From JBBQUN01 sp963698395 (lineage in GTDB: Bacteria; Actinomycetota; Acidimicrobiia; Acidimicrobiales; SZUA-35), in assembly GCA_963698395.1 (NCBI GenBank), contig CAVOQQ010000006.1, forward strand, positions 1 to 64,000: a stretch of DNA of 64,000 nt. The letters run 5' to 3'. Within the stretch, counting starts at the first letter, position 1. Each line of letters starts with the position of its first letter. Of this stretch, positions 43,888 through 53,469 are shown piece by piece. Under the pieces are notes generated by a model. The model did no database searches, had not been told where the DNA came from, and saw nothing but the letters and a program-made list of their open reading frames with translations. A program made the translations under genes and the position numbers.

Positions 43888-44556
43888 ATGCTCGGAGCCG
43901 AGATCGATCTGATGCCGAACGAGAAGATGATCCTCGCGTCGCACCCGCACTGGTTCTACTTCTGGAAGCAGGTCGCAGCAGGTGTCGGTGTGCTGGGGCT
44001 GCTGTTGCTGCTCGTCCTCGTCGACGCCAACTGGCTGAACCAGATCATCGGGTGGGTCGCGACCGTCGCCCTGATCGTGCTGTTGCTCAACCTGCTGTAC
44101 GAGTTCATCCAGTGGAAGACCACCAGGTTCGCAATCACCGATCAGCGGGTGGCGTACCAGAGCGGCATGTTCCGGCGAAAGGGCGTCTCGATCCCGCTCA
44201 ACCGGATCAACAACGTCAACTTCCACCAATCCGCGATCGCACGAGTTCTCAACAATGGTGTCGTCACGATCGAGTCGGCAGGCGAGACCGGCGACTCGGT
44301 GTTCGAGAACATCCCCGATCCCGAGCACGTCCGTTCGATCATCTTCGCTCAGGTCGAAGCCGACGAACAGGCAGACTCTGACCGCGATGCCGCCGCTCTC
44401 GCGCAAGTGATGCAGCAGCACGTGCCGCCGCCGACCGGGCCCGCCGAGAAGACACCCAAGGAGCGTCTCGCTGCGTTGGAGGAACTCCGCTCCCAGGGGC
44501 TCGTCAACGACGACGAGTTCAAGCAGAAGCGACAGCAGATCCTCGACGAGATCTGA
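43888..44556 (+). CDS. Membrane PH-domain (YdbS-like) protein with SHOCT tail
   Basis: A 222-residue protein. Two adjacent transmembrane helices (VAAGVGVLGLLLLLVLVDA, IIGWVATVALIVLLLNLLYE) are followed by a bacterial PH domain (WKTTRFAITDQRVAYQSGMF, IPLNRINNVNFHQSAIARVL, GVVTIESAGETG). A C-terminal SHOCT motif (RLAALEELRSQGLVNDDEF) completes it. SHOCT is an oligomerisation module, and the family is associated with envelope or stress functions. The start follows the leaderless promoter. Upstream ATGs lie before that promoter. Confidence 0.8.
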   Translation: MLGAEIDLMPNEKMILASHPHWFYFWKQVAAGVGVLGLLLLLVLVDANWLNQIIGWVATVALIVLLLNLLYEFIQWKTTRFAITDQRVAYQSGMFRRKGVSIPLNRINNVNFHQSAIARVLNNGVVTIESAGETGDSVFENIPDPEHVRSIIFAQVEADEQADSDRDAAALAQVMQQHVPPPTGPAEKTPKERLAALEELRSQGLVNDDEFKQKRQQILDEI

Positions 44557-44826
44557 GGCCCACGAAGCCCGACCTCGCTCATGGACAGATCAACGGCGGG
44601 ACATGTCGGCGCACGGGGACACGCTATGAAGCGCTCATCACTACATGATTGGCGCGCCGCAAAGTGTCCCTGATTCGGGATCTGACCGGCACGGCAACAC
44701 GCCATTCATCGCGGCTGGCCACCTCAGTGCTTGCCGGGTTCGCCGCGATCAGGAGGGAACCACCTCGACCGTCACGTTAGGGTTGCCGAGATACGAGTCT
44801 TCCACCCGATGAGACGAGGAGTGCGA

Positions 44827-45597
44827 GTGGCCAGGGTCATGGTGACAGGCGCAAGCGGTGGCATCGGTGCTGCGATTGCCAAGCAGTTCGCCGCCCGGGG
44901 GCATGCACTTGTCGTGGTCGCACGTCGACAAGCGTTGTTGGAGCAATTGTGTTCCGAGCTGGTCGACCTGGGAGCGAGCGACGCCGAGTACCGGGTTGTC
45001 GACCTCGCCGACCCGACTCAAGTGGCAGGCTTGGCGAACGACTTCGCTCAACTCGACGTCGATGTGCTGATCAACAACGCAGCGCTTGGCCACTGGGACT
45101 ACACGTGGAACATGCCCATGGCCAAGCTGCAATCGATGATCTCGCTGAACGTGAACGCCGTGGCGGTACTGACCGCCGCATTCAGCAGCTCGAACCACGA
45201 TCGGCCCGCCCGACTCATCAATGTTGCCTCTGGTGCGGGTTATGCGTTGTTCGAGGGGGCGATTCCCTACTCCGCATCCAAGTTCTTCGTGACGGCGCTC
45301 ACCGAAGGGCTCGCGGCGGAGCTTGCAAGCCAGGACCGTCCAATGCGAGCGCAGCTCTTCGCTCCGGGGCCGACTGGCACCGACTTCGGAGCGAACTCGG
45401 CCGATGGTTCGACAATGGCAGCCACACGCCCAGCCGATAGAGCGCGCATCGAGGTACACACCCCGACGCATGCGGCCGAGCTCGCCATGGAACTGTTCGA
45501 CAGCGATGCAACAGTCGGGGCTGTGCAACCCGACATGAGCTTTGCCTTGCGTGGCGGGCGACACCCGATCGGCAATCTGATCGATCCCGATTGGTAG
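44827..45597 (+). CDS. Short-chain dehydrogenase/reductase
   Basis: About 256 residues. The Rossmann motif is VMVTGASGGIGAAIAKQFAA, followed by VLINNAALGHWD, a Ser in INVASGAGYA and the YSASK catalytic pair, ending in a substrate loop after FAPGPTGTDFG. It is a classical NAD(P)-dependent alcohol/ketone oxidoreductase. The GTG at 44827 has AGGAG five bases upstream, and an ATG at 44809 is an alternative. It stands alone and the substrate is unknown. Confidence 0.8.
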   Translation: MARVMVTGASGGIGAAIAKQFAARGHALVVVARRQALLEQLCSELVDLGASDAEYRVVDLADPTQVAGLANDFAQLDVDVLINNAALGHWDYTWNMPMAKLQSMISLNVNAVAVLTAAFSSSNHDRPARLINVASGAGYALFEGAIPYSASKFFVTALTEGLAAELASQDRPMRAQLFAPGPTGTDFGANSADGSTMAATRPADRARIEVHTPTHAAELAMELFDSDATVGAVQPDMSFALRGGRHPIGNLIDPDW

Positions 45598-45862
45598 GCC
45601 GATCACCGCAGGCCCCAACCGGACGTGGCCCGGTATCACCACCGCAACGTCACGGTCTCCCTCGACCAGCGGCCGCCTGATACGGCCCAGCGGGGCGCAG
45701 CGAACTCACGCTCGGAACTGCAGCACGTGGCGGCCCACGAAGCAGGGTTGACTGATCGGTCGATTCTGACTCAAGACGGCGTCGGTCATCCGCCGTTGCG
45801 CACCGCCGTCGACGCATGGGGGGGATGGGGTCCTCTCGCTGATCCGCAGACTCTGGTCGGCG

Positions 45863-46507
45863 TCAGGCGTTCAGTGCCTGGAGGAGCGGTCGCAGAAGAT
45901 CGGTTCTGCCGGAGACGGTCACGTCGTCGTCGAGATCGCCGGGGTCTTCGGGGGTACTGCGAATGAGCGCCAGCATTGCCGAGGTGGTGGCCTCGATGAC
46001 GACGATCGGTTCGACCGAGAGATGGCCGTAAGCCAGGCGCGCCTGGTTGCCGGCGAACGTCAGCGTCAGCTCGTCTCGTTGATCGAGCAGGATGTGGATG
46101 TCGCCATCGGGGAACCCTCCTCGGTAGCGGCCGGCTCGCTGGGTGAGCGTCCAGCGAGCGTTGACGACGTACTCGTCGGCTTCGTCGGGTGGTGGAAGGA
46201 GTGTTCCTCCCCATCGGGCAAGGTCCCCGGCCAAGCGAGCGAGTTCGTGACCCCGTTCGGTGAGCTCGTACAGGTTGGCCGGTGCCGGGTTGCGGACCTC
46301 GCGTTGCTGCACGGCGCCGGCGGCCTCGAGTGAGCGGAGTCGATCAGCGAGCAGATCGGTGGAGATACCGGGGAGGCCGTCGAACAGATCGGTGAATCGC
46401 CGCGGACCGGGGACCAAGTCGCGCACGATCAACAACGCCCACCGCTGCCCGACGACGTCAAGGGCAGCAGCAAGCCCGCAGTACTGCCGGTAGGTCCGTT
46501 TGCTCAC
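45863..46507 (-). CDS. HxlR-family transcriptional regulator with C-terminal domain
   Basis: A 214-residue regulator. The HxlR winged helix (CGLAAALDVVGQRWALLIVR, FTDLFDGLPGISTDLLADRL, REVRNPAPANLYELTERG) is followed by an extra 100-residue domain (DIHILLDQRDELTLTFAGNQ) that may bind a ligand (SCP2-like). It starts at a GTG preceded by TAAGGT-N7, a leaderless layout. It is divergent from the DHA2 exporter, which it probably controls. Confidence 0.75.
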   Translation of the reverse strand: MSKRTYRQYCGLAAALDVVGQRWALLIVRDLVPGPRRFTDLFDGLPGISTDLLADRLRSLEAAGAVQQREVRNPAPANLYELTERGHELARLAGDLARWGGTLLPPPDEADEYVVNARWTLTQRAGRYRGGFPDGDIHILLDQRDELTLTFAGNQARLAYGHLSVEPIVVIEATTSAMLALIRSTPEDPGDLDDDVTVSGRTDLLRPLLQALNA

Positions 46508-46548
46508 GAGCCTCACCTTACAACCATCCGCGACTGGAATCAGGTCCG

Positions 46549-46596
46549 CAAACTTGGTTTGATCGTGTTGACAGTTGGAAAACCCTGTGTTGGACT
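46549..46596 (+). promoter_or_regulatory. Exporter promoter with CAAAC/GTTTG dyad
   Basis: The sequence has TTGACA (46568-46573), a 17-bp spacer and TGGACT (46591-46596), seven bases before the exporter ATG. The dyad CAAAC-TTG-GTTTG at 46549-46561 lies just upstream of the -35 in the shared HxlR/exporter control region. Confidence 0.5.
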
Positions 46597-46603
46597 CGCG
46601 GCC

Positions 46604-48088
46604 ATGTCGGAACCCGCCTCTCACGAAGTCCAGACGTCGCCCGCCCGCTCGCCGTGGGTGACATTCACGGTGTGTGCTCTTGCCCTCTACCTCACCACGC
46701 TCGACCTCTCGATCGTCAACGTGGCGTTTCCCGACATCCTCACCGAGTTCGAGATCAGCCGAGCCGACGCCTCGTGGATCGTCACGATCTACAACATCTT
46801 CTACGGCTCTCTCCTCGTTGTGACGGGCAAGGCCGCCGACCAACTGGGTCGGCGGCGCATGTTCTTGGCCGGTCTGGCGATCTTCGCTGCCGGATCAGCC
46901 ATCGGCGCGGTGGCCCCCGGGCTCGGTGTCCTCATCGTGGGCCGAGCGATCCAGGGGATCGGCGGCGCCATGCTCGCCCCGGCATCACTCGGCCTGCTGC
47001 TCGCCGCCTTCCCGCCCGAGCGGCGCACAGAAACCGTTGCCATGTGGGGTGGGATCGGGGCTCTCGGCATTGCGAGCGGACCGAGCATCGGAGCTTTCGC
47101 CATCTACCTCACCGACTGGCGGGCTGCGTTCTGGATCAACTTGCCGATCATCGCCGGCATGCTCCTCGCCGGTCGCCGAGTGCTCGTCGAAACCCCGAAG
47201 GTGGACAGCGAACATCGGCCCGACTACGCAGGCGCACTCCTCGTCACCATCGCCCTGGCATGCCTGGCACTTGGCATCTCCCGCTCCGAGGTGTGGGGCT
47301 GGGTCGACGCACGCACGCTCGCGGCGATTGCAGCCGGCATCGTCGCCATTCCACTGTTCATAAGGCGCCAGCAGCGCCACCCCGAACCGGTGCTCGATCT
47401 CACCTTGTTCAACAGCCGCTCGTTCAGCATCGCCAACGCATCGGCCATGGTGTTCATGGCAGCGTTTGCGGCGTACTCGCTCAACAACGTGTTGTTCCTG
47501 CGTCAAGCGTGGGGCTACTCCGTGCTCACCGCCGGCCTCCTCACCGCCCTGCCCCCGGTGACGGTTGCTGCGCTCGCCTCCTTCACCGGGCGGTCAGCGG
47601 CACGTATCGGGTTCCGGCCCTTCGTCATCGCCGGGCCTCTCATCGTTGCGGTCGCGACGTTCGGGTTCGTCTTCCTCCTCGACGGCGACCGCACCCCCGT
47701 GACCTTCGTACTGATCGGTGAGGTGGTTGCCGTCGGCATCGCCTGTTTCATCCCGGTCAACTCGGCCGCCTCGGTCGCCGAACTCCCACCGCACCGTCTC
47801 TCGATCGGTGGCGCCGTCAACAACACCTTTCGCCAAGTCGGTGCGGTGCTGGGGATCGCTCTGCTGGTCGCTTTCATCGGGTCGCCCGAGACCCCTGCCG
47901 AGCTGGTCTCGGCTCACGAACGAGGCTGGATCATGATCGCCACCCTCGCACTGATCACCGCCGGCGTCGGCCTGGCACAACCGGCACTCGGTAAGCAGCG
48001 GGTGGCCGTCGTCCCGGCTACGACGCCGGTCACGCAAGCATCACCGACCTTGGGACTCACCCCCAAATCCCCGCAGAGGCAACCATGA
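46604..48088 (+). CDS. MFS DHA2-family (EmrB/QacA-like) multidrug exporter
   Basis: A 494-residue exporter with 14 predicted helices. Motif D1 is in LTTLDLSIVNVAFPDI, motif A in DQLGRRRMFLAG, and motif C-like GGIGALGIASGPSIGAF. Later helices include FRQVGAVLGIALLVAFIG. It exports drugs or hydrophobic compounds by proton antiport. The ATG was chosen because it follows the promoter at leaderless distance. Its stop overlaps the broken dehalogenase start (ATGA), so the two form an operon under the divergent HxlR regulator. Confidence 0.85.
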   Translation: MSEPASHEVQTSPARSPWVTFTVCALALYLTTLDLSIVNVAFPDILTEFEISRADASWIVTIYNIFYGSLLVVTGKAADQLGRRRMFLAGLAIFAAGSAIGAVAPGLGVLIVGRAIQGIGGAMLAPASLGLLLAAFPPERRTETVAMWGGIGALGIASGPSIGAFAIYLTDWRAAFWINLPIIAGMLLAGRRVLVETPKVDSEHRPDYAGALLVTIALACLALGISRSEVWGWVDARTLAAIAAGIVAIPLFIRRQQRHPEPVLDLTLFNSRSFSIANASAMVFMAAFAAYSLNNVLFLRQAWGYSVLTAGLLTALPPVTVAALASFTGRSAARIGFRPFVIAGPLIVAVATFGFVFLLDGDRTPVTFVLIGEVVAVGIACFIPVNSAASVAELPPHRLSIGGAVNNTFRQVGAVLGIALLVAFIGSPETPAELVSAHERGWIMIATLALITAGVGLAQPALGKQRVAVVPATTPVTQASPTLGLTPKSPQRQP

Positions 48089-48553
48089 CCATTCGTTCGG
48101 ACCGACGACAGCCATTTCGACGAGCTCGACGACTGGCCGTATCCACCCAGTTATCACCAGTGGAAGGACTTGCGGGTCCACGATGTCGACGTTGGGCCGA
48201 GTGACGGCCCGGTGGCGCTGCTGTTGCACGGGATGCCCGACTGGGCCTGCCTCTACTGCACGATGATTCCCGGCCTGGTCGACGCAGGCTACCGATGCAT
48301 CGCTCGCGACCATCTGGGTTTCGGACGCAGCGACAAACCCACCGATCCCAACTGGTACTCCATCGCTCGCCACACCGAAGTGCTGACATCGCTCATCACC
48401 ACCCTCGATCTCCGCGACATCACCCTCGTCTGCCAAGACTGGGGCGGGCCGATCGGATTGGCTCAGTCGGGACTCACCGCCTTCCGAGTGCCCCCGAGCC
48501 ACTTCGAATGCTTCGGGCTCCCGACGACGGTCGACGAACCCACGGCCTCATGA
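48085..48553 (+). pseudogene. Haloalkane-dehalogenase-like alpha/beta hydrolase, truncated
   Basis: A frameshift in the first six codons separates MTIRSD from TDDSHFDELDDWPYPPSYHQ (the N-terminal word typical of haloalkane dehalogenases). The frame then continues VALLLHGMPDWACLYCTMIP (oxyanion), ARDHLGFGRSDKP and LVCQDWGGPIGLAQ, where the nucleophile is Asp. The cap domain and catalytic His are missing after about codon 135. It is a 3'-truncated relic in an operon with the exporter. Confidence 0.65.
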
Positions 48554-48625
48554 TCAGCCGACCCATGACAGCGCCGAAGCGAACTCCAAACACCAAGACC
48601 AGGACCGAAGAAGGAACACGATGAA

Positions 48626-48761
48626 ATTGGCGGTCTGGGCCTCGGTTGGCGGGGCCTCGACGGCGGTGTTGGCGAGGCCTCAGATCATCAGGTCGATGAG
48701 GACAGCGATCAACTCGATCGCAGGACGGCGCGGCACATAGATCCAGCGTCGACCGTCGTCA
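48626..48761 (-). repeat. HxlR-tail duplication, copy 2
   Basis: 134 of 136 bases match 39223-39358, in the same orientation. It carries only the last 28 or so codons of an HxlR gene, with no upstream part. An ATGAAA preceded by AAGGAA at its left edge looks like the start of another gene cut at the junction. Confidence 0.9.
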
Positions 48762-49144
48762 CGACGCAATCCGACGGGCGAGTGCTCTCGAGTGTCGTGA
48801 ACTGTGGTGTGATCGATCATCCGGTCAGCGGTGAACCGCAGGTGGCGCTCGTGTGGATGGGGCGGGCCGCTCGGCTCAGCCATATCCGCCGTGGCTCGCA
48901 CGTGACGGTACTCATCCGGCGGGACTGGAAATGGATTTCGGTGACCGGTCGAGCCGAGCTGATCGGGCCGGACGACCTTCCCGACGGTGTCGATCGTGAC
49001 CGCCTGCGACGATTGCTCCGAGAAGTGTTCCAGGCGGCAGGCGGGATCCACGACGACTGGGATGAATACGACCAGGTCATGGTCGACGACGCTCGTGTCG
49101 CCGTACTCATTGCGCCCGAGCGAATCCTCGGTGTGGCGCCGTGA
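48757..49144 (+). pseudogene. Pyridoxamine-5'-phosphate-oxidase-like (PPOX/F420) protein, 5' truncated
   Basis: The reading VVTTQSDGRVLSSVVNCGVI is the first core strands of a PPOX-fold flavin/F420-binding protein. After it come VALVWMGRAARLSHIRRGSH, VTVLIRRDWKWISVTGRAEL and a helical end. The start is lost at the junction with the HxlR-tail duplication (about 48757-48761), so the first 15 or so residues and the promoter are missing. An internal ATG or GTG may rescue translation but would lack the first strand. Confidence 0.6.
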
Positions 49145-49525
49145 CCCCCCGACGATCGTGCTCGCCGTCGTAGGAAGTGAGGAGTATTTCCCGCCGATGG
49201 CTGCGGTCGATCGGGAGCTCCTGGACTTCTTCGACGCACCGCTGAACGCGATCTGCGGACCCACCGTTGCGGGCCGACAAGACGACGCCGATGATCAACA
49301 CCCATTGCGCAATGACCTGTGAGACGACACAGCTTGACGACATGCGCGAGCGGTGGTCCTTGATTCCGGATTCGTTGGACCAGGTGCAGGCGCCAGAGGA
49401 TCGTCAGGCCGGCGTTGCCCAAAGCCATGAGGACCTCTGCTGCTCGGTGAAGACGACATCGCTACCGTGCCTCAGAGGTCCTCACCTCACGGTGAAATCC
49501 TCACCGAGGTCCCAACCCGGTGCAG
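49145..49525. other. Intergenic with a long inverted repeat
   Basis: No gene is recognised. A perfect 12-bp inverted repeat, TGAGGACCTCTG (49428-49439) / CAGAGGTCCTCA (49473-49484), spans a 33-base loop near the end of the minus-strand acyl-CoA dehydrogenase gene. It could be a terminator-like hairpin or a relic element end. Confidence 0.5.
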
Positions 49526-50863
49526 CTAGGAGTTGATCGCAAGCTCGTCGAGGTAGTCGCCGTAGCGTTTCATGGCCTCCGCTCGCCGGGTCGGAACATG
49601 TTCGATCGAAGGGTCAGAGGGCCGGTAGCGCTTGAGCACCGTACGGGCGACCGTGACCTTGTGGACCTCGTCGGGTCCGTCATAGATCCGGGCGGCACGG
49701 GCCGCTCGATACATCGCTTCCAGGGGTAGGTCGGTGGTGTAGCCGAGCGAGCCATGGATTTGGATGGCGCGGTCGATCACATCGTGCAGCACCTTGGCGC
49801 CCCAGAACTTGATGACCGCAATCTCGAGTCGAGCATCGCTGTAGGTGCCACCGGCCTCGTGCAGCTTGTCCATCTTCCAGGCTGCTTGCAGGGTGAGGAG
49901 TCGGGCGGCCTCGCGGTCGGCGTAGGACTGCGCGATCCAGTCCTGGATCATCTGCTTGTCGGCCAGGATCGAGCCTTTGGTGTAGCGCGTCAACGCTCGC
50001 TCGCAGAGCATGTCGAACGCGCGGCTGTGATTGGCCGAGCCATCGCATGGCGTGATGGATTCGGCCGGGACCAAGTCGCTTCTGGGCCAGGGCGAATCCC
50101 TGGCCGATGCCGGCCTCACCACCGACGACGTGATCGAATGGCACCCGGACTTCTTCGTAGAGGATTTCGGCGTGGCCGCCGGGCTCGCCGGTCTTGTGAT
50201 CGGGCTCGCCCATGGTCGGGCACATCCCGCACGATGTTCACGCCGGGGGTGTCGGTCGGCACCACGATCATCGAAAACGCCGAGTACGGCGATGCGTCTT
50301 CGTCGAGGTTGGTCTTGACCATGACGATCAAGATGTCGGCCACCGAGGCGTTCGACGAGAACCACTTGTGGCCGTTGATGACCCATTCGTCACCGTCGCG
50401 GACTGCCTGGGTGGTGAGGAGTGTCGGGTCGGCTCCTGCGCCTGGTTCGGTCATGGAGAAACAGGACCTGATCTCCTGGTTGAGCAGCGGTTCCATCCAT
50501 CGCTTCTTCTGTTCCTCGGTTCCGCCGAGCGAAAGAAGCTCGGCGTTGCCAGAATCAGGTGCGTTGTTGCCGAAGATTCTTGGGCCGAGTGGTGACTGTC
50601 CCAGGATCTCGTGCATCAGTCCGAGTTTGACCTGTCCGAATCCGCCGCCGCCGAGTTCGGGTGGCAGATGTGCTGCCCACAACCCTTGGTCCTTGACCTG
50701 TTGCTTCAGGGGCTCGGTGATCTTGTCGTAGACCGCCCGCCCCTCGGGGCTTCGAAATTCTTCCGCCAGCGTCTCGAGCGGGAAAATCTCTTCGCGCGAT
50801 GAACTCGCGCATCCATGCCAGTTTCGCCTCGAACTCGGGCTCAGTTTCGAAATCCCATGCCAT
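49526..50863 (-). pseudogene. Acyl-CoA dehydrogenase, frameshifted
   Basis: The N-terminus MAWDFETEPEFEAKLAWMRE shifts after about 25 codons to ETLAEEFRSPEGRAVYDKIT. The frame then continues through HLPPELGGGGFGQVKLGLMH, SCFSMTEPGAGADPTLLTTQ, KWFSSNASVADILIVMVK, VIVGEAGIGQGFALAQKRLG (shifted) and GSLGYTTDLPLEAMYRAARA. It ends with ARIYDGPDEVHKVTVARTVL, where YDGPDE is the usual C-terminal motif. At least three indels are present. Members of this subgroup act on branched or short-chain acyl-CoAs. Confidence 0.7.
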
Positions 50864-51420
50864 CGCTGACTCACCTTCGGTTGTTGTTCGTGTCCCCAGG
50901 AGTCCGGTTCAGTGTCAAGTTCCGCACATCCGCCCAGTCTCACGATGGCATCTTGATGCCGAAGGAGCCGCGCGGACCGATGCGTGCTGAAACGGATTGT
51001 TGGGTGCCATCCGCCGGTTGAGGTATCGGCTCGATTGTGATCTCGAGTGCACCCAAGACCAAGCAATCGACGGAGGCACGCGCCATCATGACACGCGCCC
51101 TCCGATCTCGCTTTGGTCGAACCCGACGGTTCGGTCGAGGTTGCCATTGACAGCGAGGTCATCGTCTGCCCGTGCGATCAGCGAACAGTTCGGTCATTGG
51201 CTCACGCGTTGCCGAGGTGACGGTCGCAGCCACCTGGCTCGAGTGCTCTGGCTGCAAGGGCCTGTGTCACCGCTGCCCATGGGTCTGGAATCGACCTCGA
51301 GTCGGCCAAGCGGGGCTGCGCCGGATGTGGCGTGACCTGCGAGGCCGATAGGGCGACGACGCCGATGTAGGCTCGTGACGCTCGGGCATGCGCTCGAACC
51401 GTTTGTCTGGAGGGACGAGC
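50864..51420. other. No gene recognised
   Basis: This stretch lies between the acyl-CoA dehydrogenase start and the lipoprotein gene. Frames are short or compositionally random. GGAGGGACGAGC at the right edge is the ribosome-binding site of the lipoprotein gene. Confidence 0.4.
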
Positions 51421-52128
51421 ATGACGATCGGCAAGTGGTTCAACGTTCTTTGTGTATCGATTGCGTTGCTGTTGGGGGCGTCGGCATGTGGCGGAGGTGA
51501 CGACGAGACTGCGACCCCCGCCGAAGTCGGCGATTCGGCAGATGCAAACGCCACAGCCGATGAGCCGGCAGACGACGACACGTCCTCCGACGCCACAGCA
51601 GAAGAGCCCACCAGCGATGCAAGTGGTTCCTCTTCGTCTGGCAATGGTGTGATTCTCGCCGATGCCTGCTCCGGCGGACAGTTCGTGAACGGTGCCATCA
51701 CCATCGACGATCTCGTGGGCTACGGCCTGTTCACGTCGACCGACGTGCGTATCGAGAGCAACTCGGCCTATGACGCATCGACGTACGAGACGTTCGGGTT
51801 CCTCTGCAACATCTTCGAGACGGTGGGTGACGGCGAGAACGGTCTGACGATCGGCGTGAGCCCCGGGAGCGACATCTGGGATCTGGCGGTTGAGCAGGGC
51901 ACCGCGCCAGCCGAGACGATCGGCGAATGGGAGGTCATCGTCGGGAGCAACTGGCTGTCACCTCTCACGATGCGGACAATCGACGAGGCCGGCAACCAGG
52001 ACAGCATCTTCGTGATGTGGACGCCGTCCGACGGTTCGATTCCCGATGCGGAAACGCTCGAACGGGTCATGCGTCCCCTCGCTGAAGCAATGGGGAATCG
52101 AGTCACGGCCGACATTCCTCGCAGCTGA
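51421..52128 (+). CDS. Secreted lipoprotein
   Basis: A 235-residue protein with a lipoprotein signal (VLCVSIALLLGASAC, lipobox GASAC, then GGGDDE). A low-complexity acidic Ala/Asp/Ser/Thr linker (residues 25-75) is followed by a globular domain (ITIDDLVGYGLFTSTDVRIE, GFLCNIFETVGDGENGLTIG, WEVIVGSNWLSPLTMR). The linker suggests the domain projects through the cell wall. No family is recognised. GGAGG precedes the ATG. Confidence 0.7.
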   Translation: MTIGKWFNVLCVSIALLLGASACGGGDDETATPAEVGDSADANATADEPADDDTSSDATAEEPTSDASGSSSSGNGVILADACSGGQFVNGAITIDDLVGYGLFTSTDVRIESNSAYDASTYETFGFLCNIFETVGDGENGLTIGVSPGSDIWDLAVEQGTAPAETIGEWEVIVGSNWLSPLTMRTIDEAGNQDSIFVMWTPSDGSIPDAETLERVMRPLAEAMGNRVTADIPRS

Positions 52129-52486
52129 GCAACTCGGCGACCGGCAGCGGCCTGGATCATCGTCACCTCCCCGTGCGCTCGCCCGCCAACAGGGTGCTGA
52201 AATTCGGTTGAGGTGCTCGCGGTCGTTGCCCGTTCGAAAGATGACCGCCTCCTCGCGCCTGGATTTCGCCTGCCGTCGCCGTTCCGGAGAGCCAGAGCGT
52301 CAGAAGTGACGCTCAGCTGCTCCGGAATGAAACCCGCTGACGCTCAGGCTCTCCGCTTCCGACATTCGTCCCCGCGGGTTCAAGGCGCCAATGTCTGCGG
52401 GCACGTTGTCGCAGCCGGTCATGGAGGCGACCAGCTCGGATCGGTGAACGAGTCCTGATCGAGCTGTGCATTCGTGAAGGGCATCA
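52129..52486. other. Intergenic containing an inverted-repeat element
   Basis: No gene is recognised. It holds the 19-bp inverted repeat at 52285-52355 described separately. Confidence 0.5.
52285..52355. repeat. 19-bp inverted repeat related to a dispersed motif
   Basis: The arms are 52285-52303 (CGGAGAGCC, then AGAGCGTCAG) and 52337-52355 (CTGACGCTC, then AGGCTCTCCG), with one mismatch. The 33-base interior begins with a smaller hairpin in which TGACGCTC pairs with GAGCGTCA. The right half resembles 61450-61510. Confidence 0.7.
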
Positions 52487-53298
52487 TGACCGACGTCCAA
52501 CCCACCACTGACACTGCCGAGAACTCGCCGGCAACCAGCAGCCTGCTGCTCCAGGTACGCGACCTCACGGTCATGTTTCGGCCGAAACGCAAGGTCACGG
52601 TGCACGCAGGTCGCCGACATCATCGGCGAACCGCTCGAAGTCCAGAGTGGGATCAAGGGCGAGGTCCGCAACGCACGCGTCGCCGAACTACTCGACGCCG
52701 TCGGCCTCTCTCGGCGCCACGTCGAGCGCTACCCCTATGAGTTCTCTGGCGGCCAACGCCAGCGCATCGCCATTGCCCGAGCGCTGGCCAACAATCCGAA
52801 GATGGTGATCCTCGACGAAGCGGTGTCGGCGCTCGACGTCTCCACGCAGAACCAGATCATCAACCTCCTCGAAGACCTCCAGGCAAACCTCGGCGTCTCG
52901 TTCGTTTTCATCGCCCACGACCTGGCGGTGGTTCGCCACATTGCTCGTCGCACCGTGGTGATGTACCTCGGAAAGGTGATGGAGGAGGGCCCCTCGGAAC
53001 GTTTGTTCACGGCTCCGGCCCATCCCTGCACCGAAGCCCTCCTTCCGGCGGTTCCCGAACCCAACCCGCAGCACGAAATCAGAAGAATCGAATCGTGCTG
53101 GCTGGTGAACCGCCAGACCCCACCAAGCTGCCTACTGGGTGTCCGCTCGCCACCCGGTGCCGTTACACGATGGAGATCTGCCATGCCGAGATGCCTCCGC
53201 CCACTCCCGTTGACGGCGGCGGTTCGGTTGCCTGTCACCTTCAGACTCACGGCTTGGAACTACGTGGCCGCTCACTGCCCGAAGCCAGCGCTCGCTGA
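52487..53298 (+). pseudogene. Oligopeptide ABC ATPase (DppF-like) lacking the Walker A region
   Basis: The first 40 codons (SLLLQVRDLTVMFRPKRKVT) are the start of a DppF-type ATPase. At about base 52605 the sequence jumps, in another frame, to VADIIGEPLEV. That lies after the point where Walker A and the Q-loop should be, so about 100 residues are deleted. The remainder is intact in one frame: EFSGGQRQRIAIARALANNP, MVILDEAVSALDVS and FIAHDLAVVRHIARR. A late shift leads to GCPLATRCRYTMEICHAEMP and a stop. ATP binding is impossible. Confidence 0.75.
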
Positions 53299-53469
53299 TC
53301 AACTGGTGACTGATCAGCGCTCGCCTGCTGCGGCGGGATCGAAGAGAATGGGGGCATGCGTGGAGGCCCTGACCCGCAGTTGACGAAGTGGTGAGCAGAA
53401 TGCGGTGTTGCCGGCCAGTGGGTATGGCGATTCGGCCGTCGATGCGGAACCGGGTGACGATGTTGGGCC

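Noticed and set aside
48085..48553. Intact haloalkane dehalogenase
   Set aside because: The nucleophile Asp is present, but the N-terminal frame is shifted and the cap domain and catalytic His are missing.
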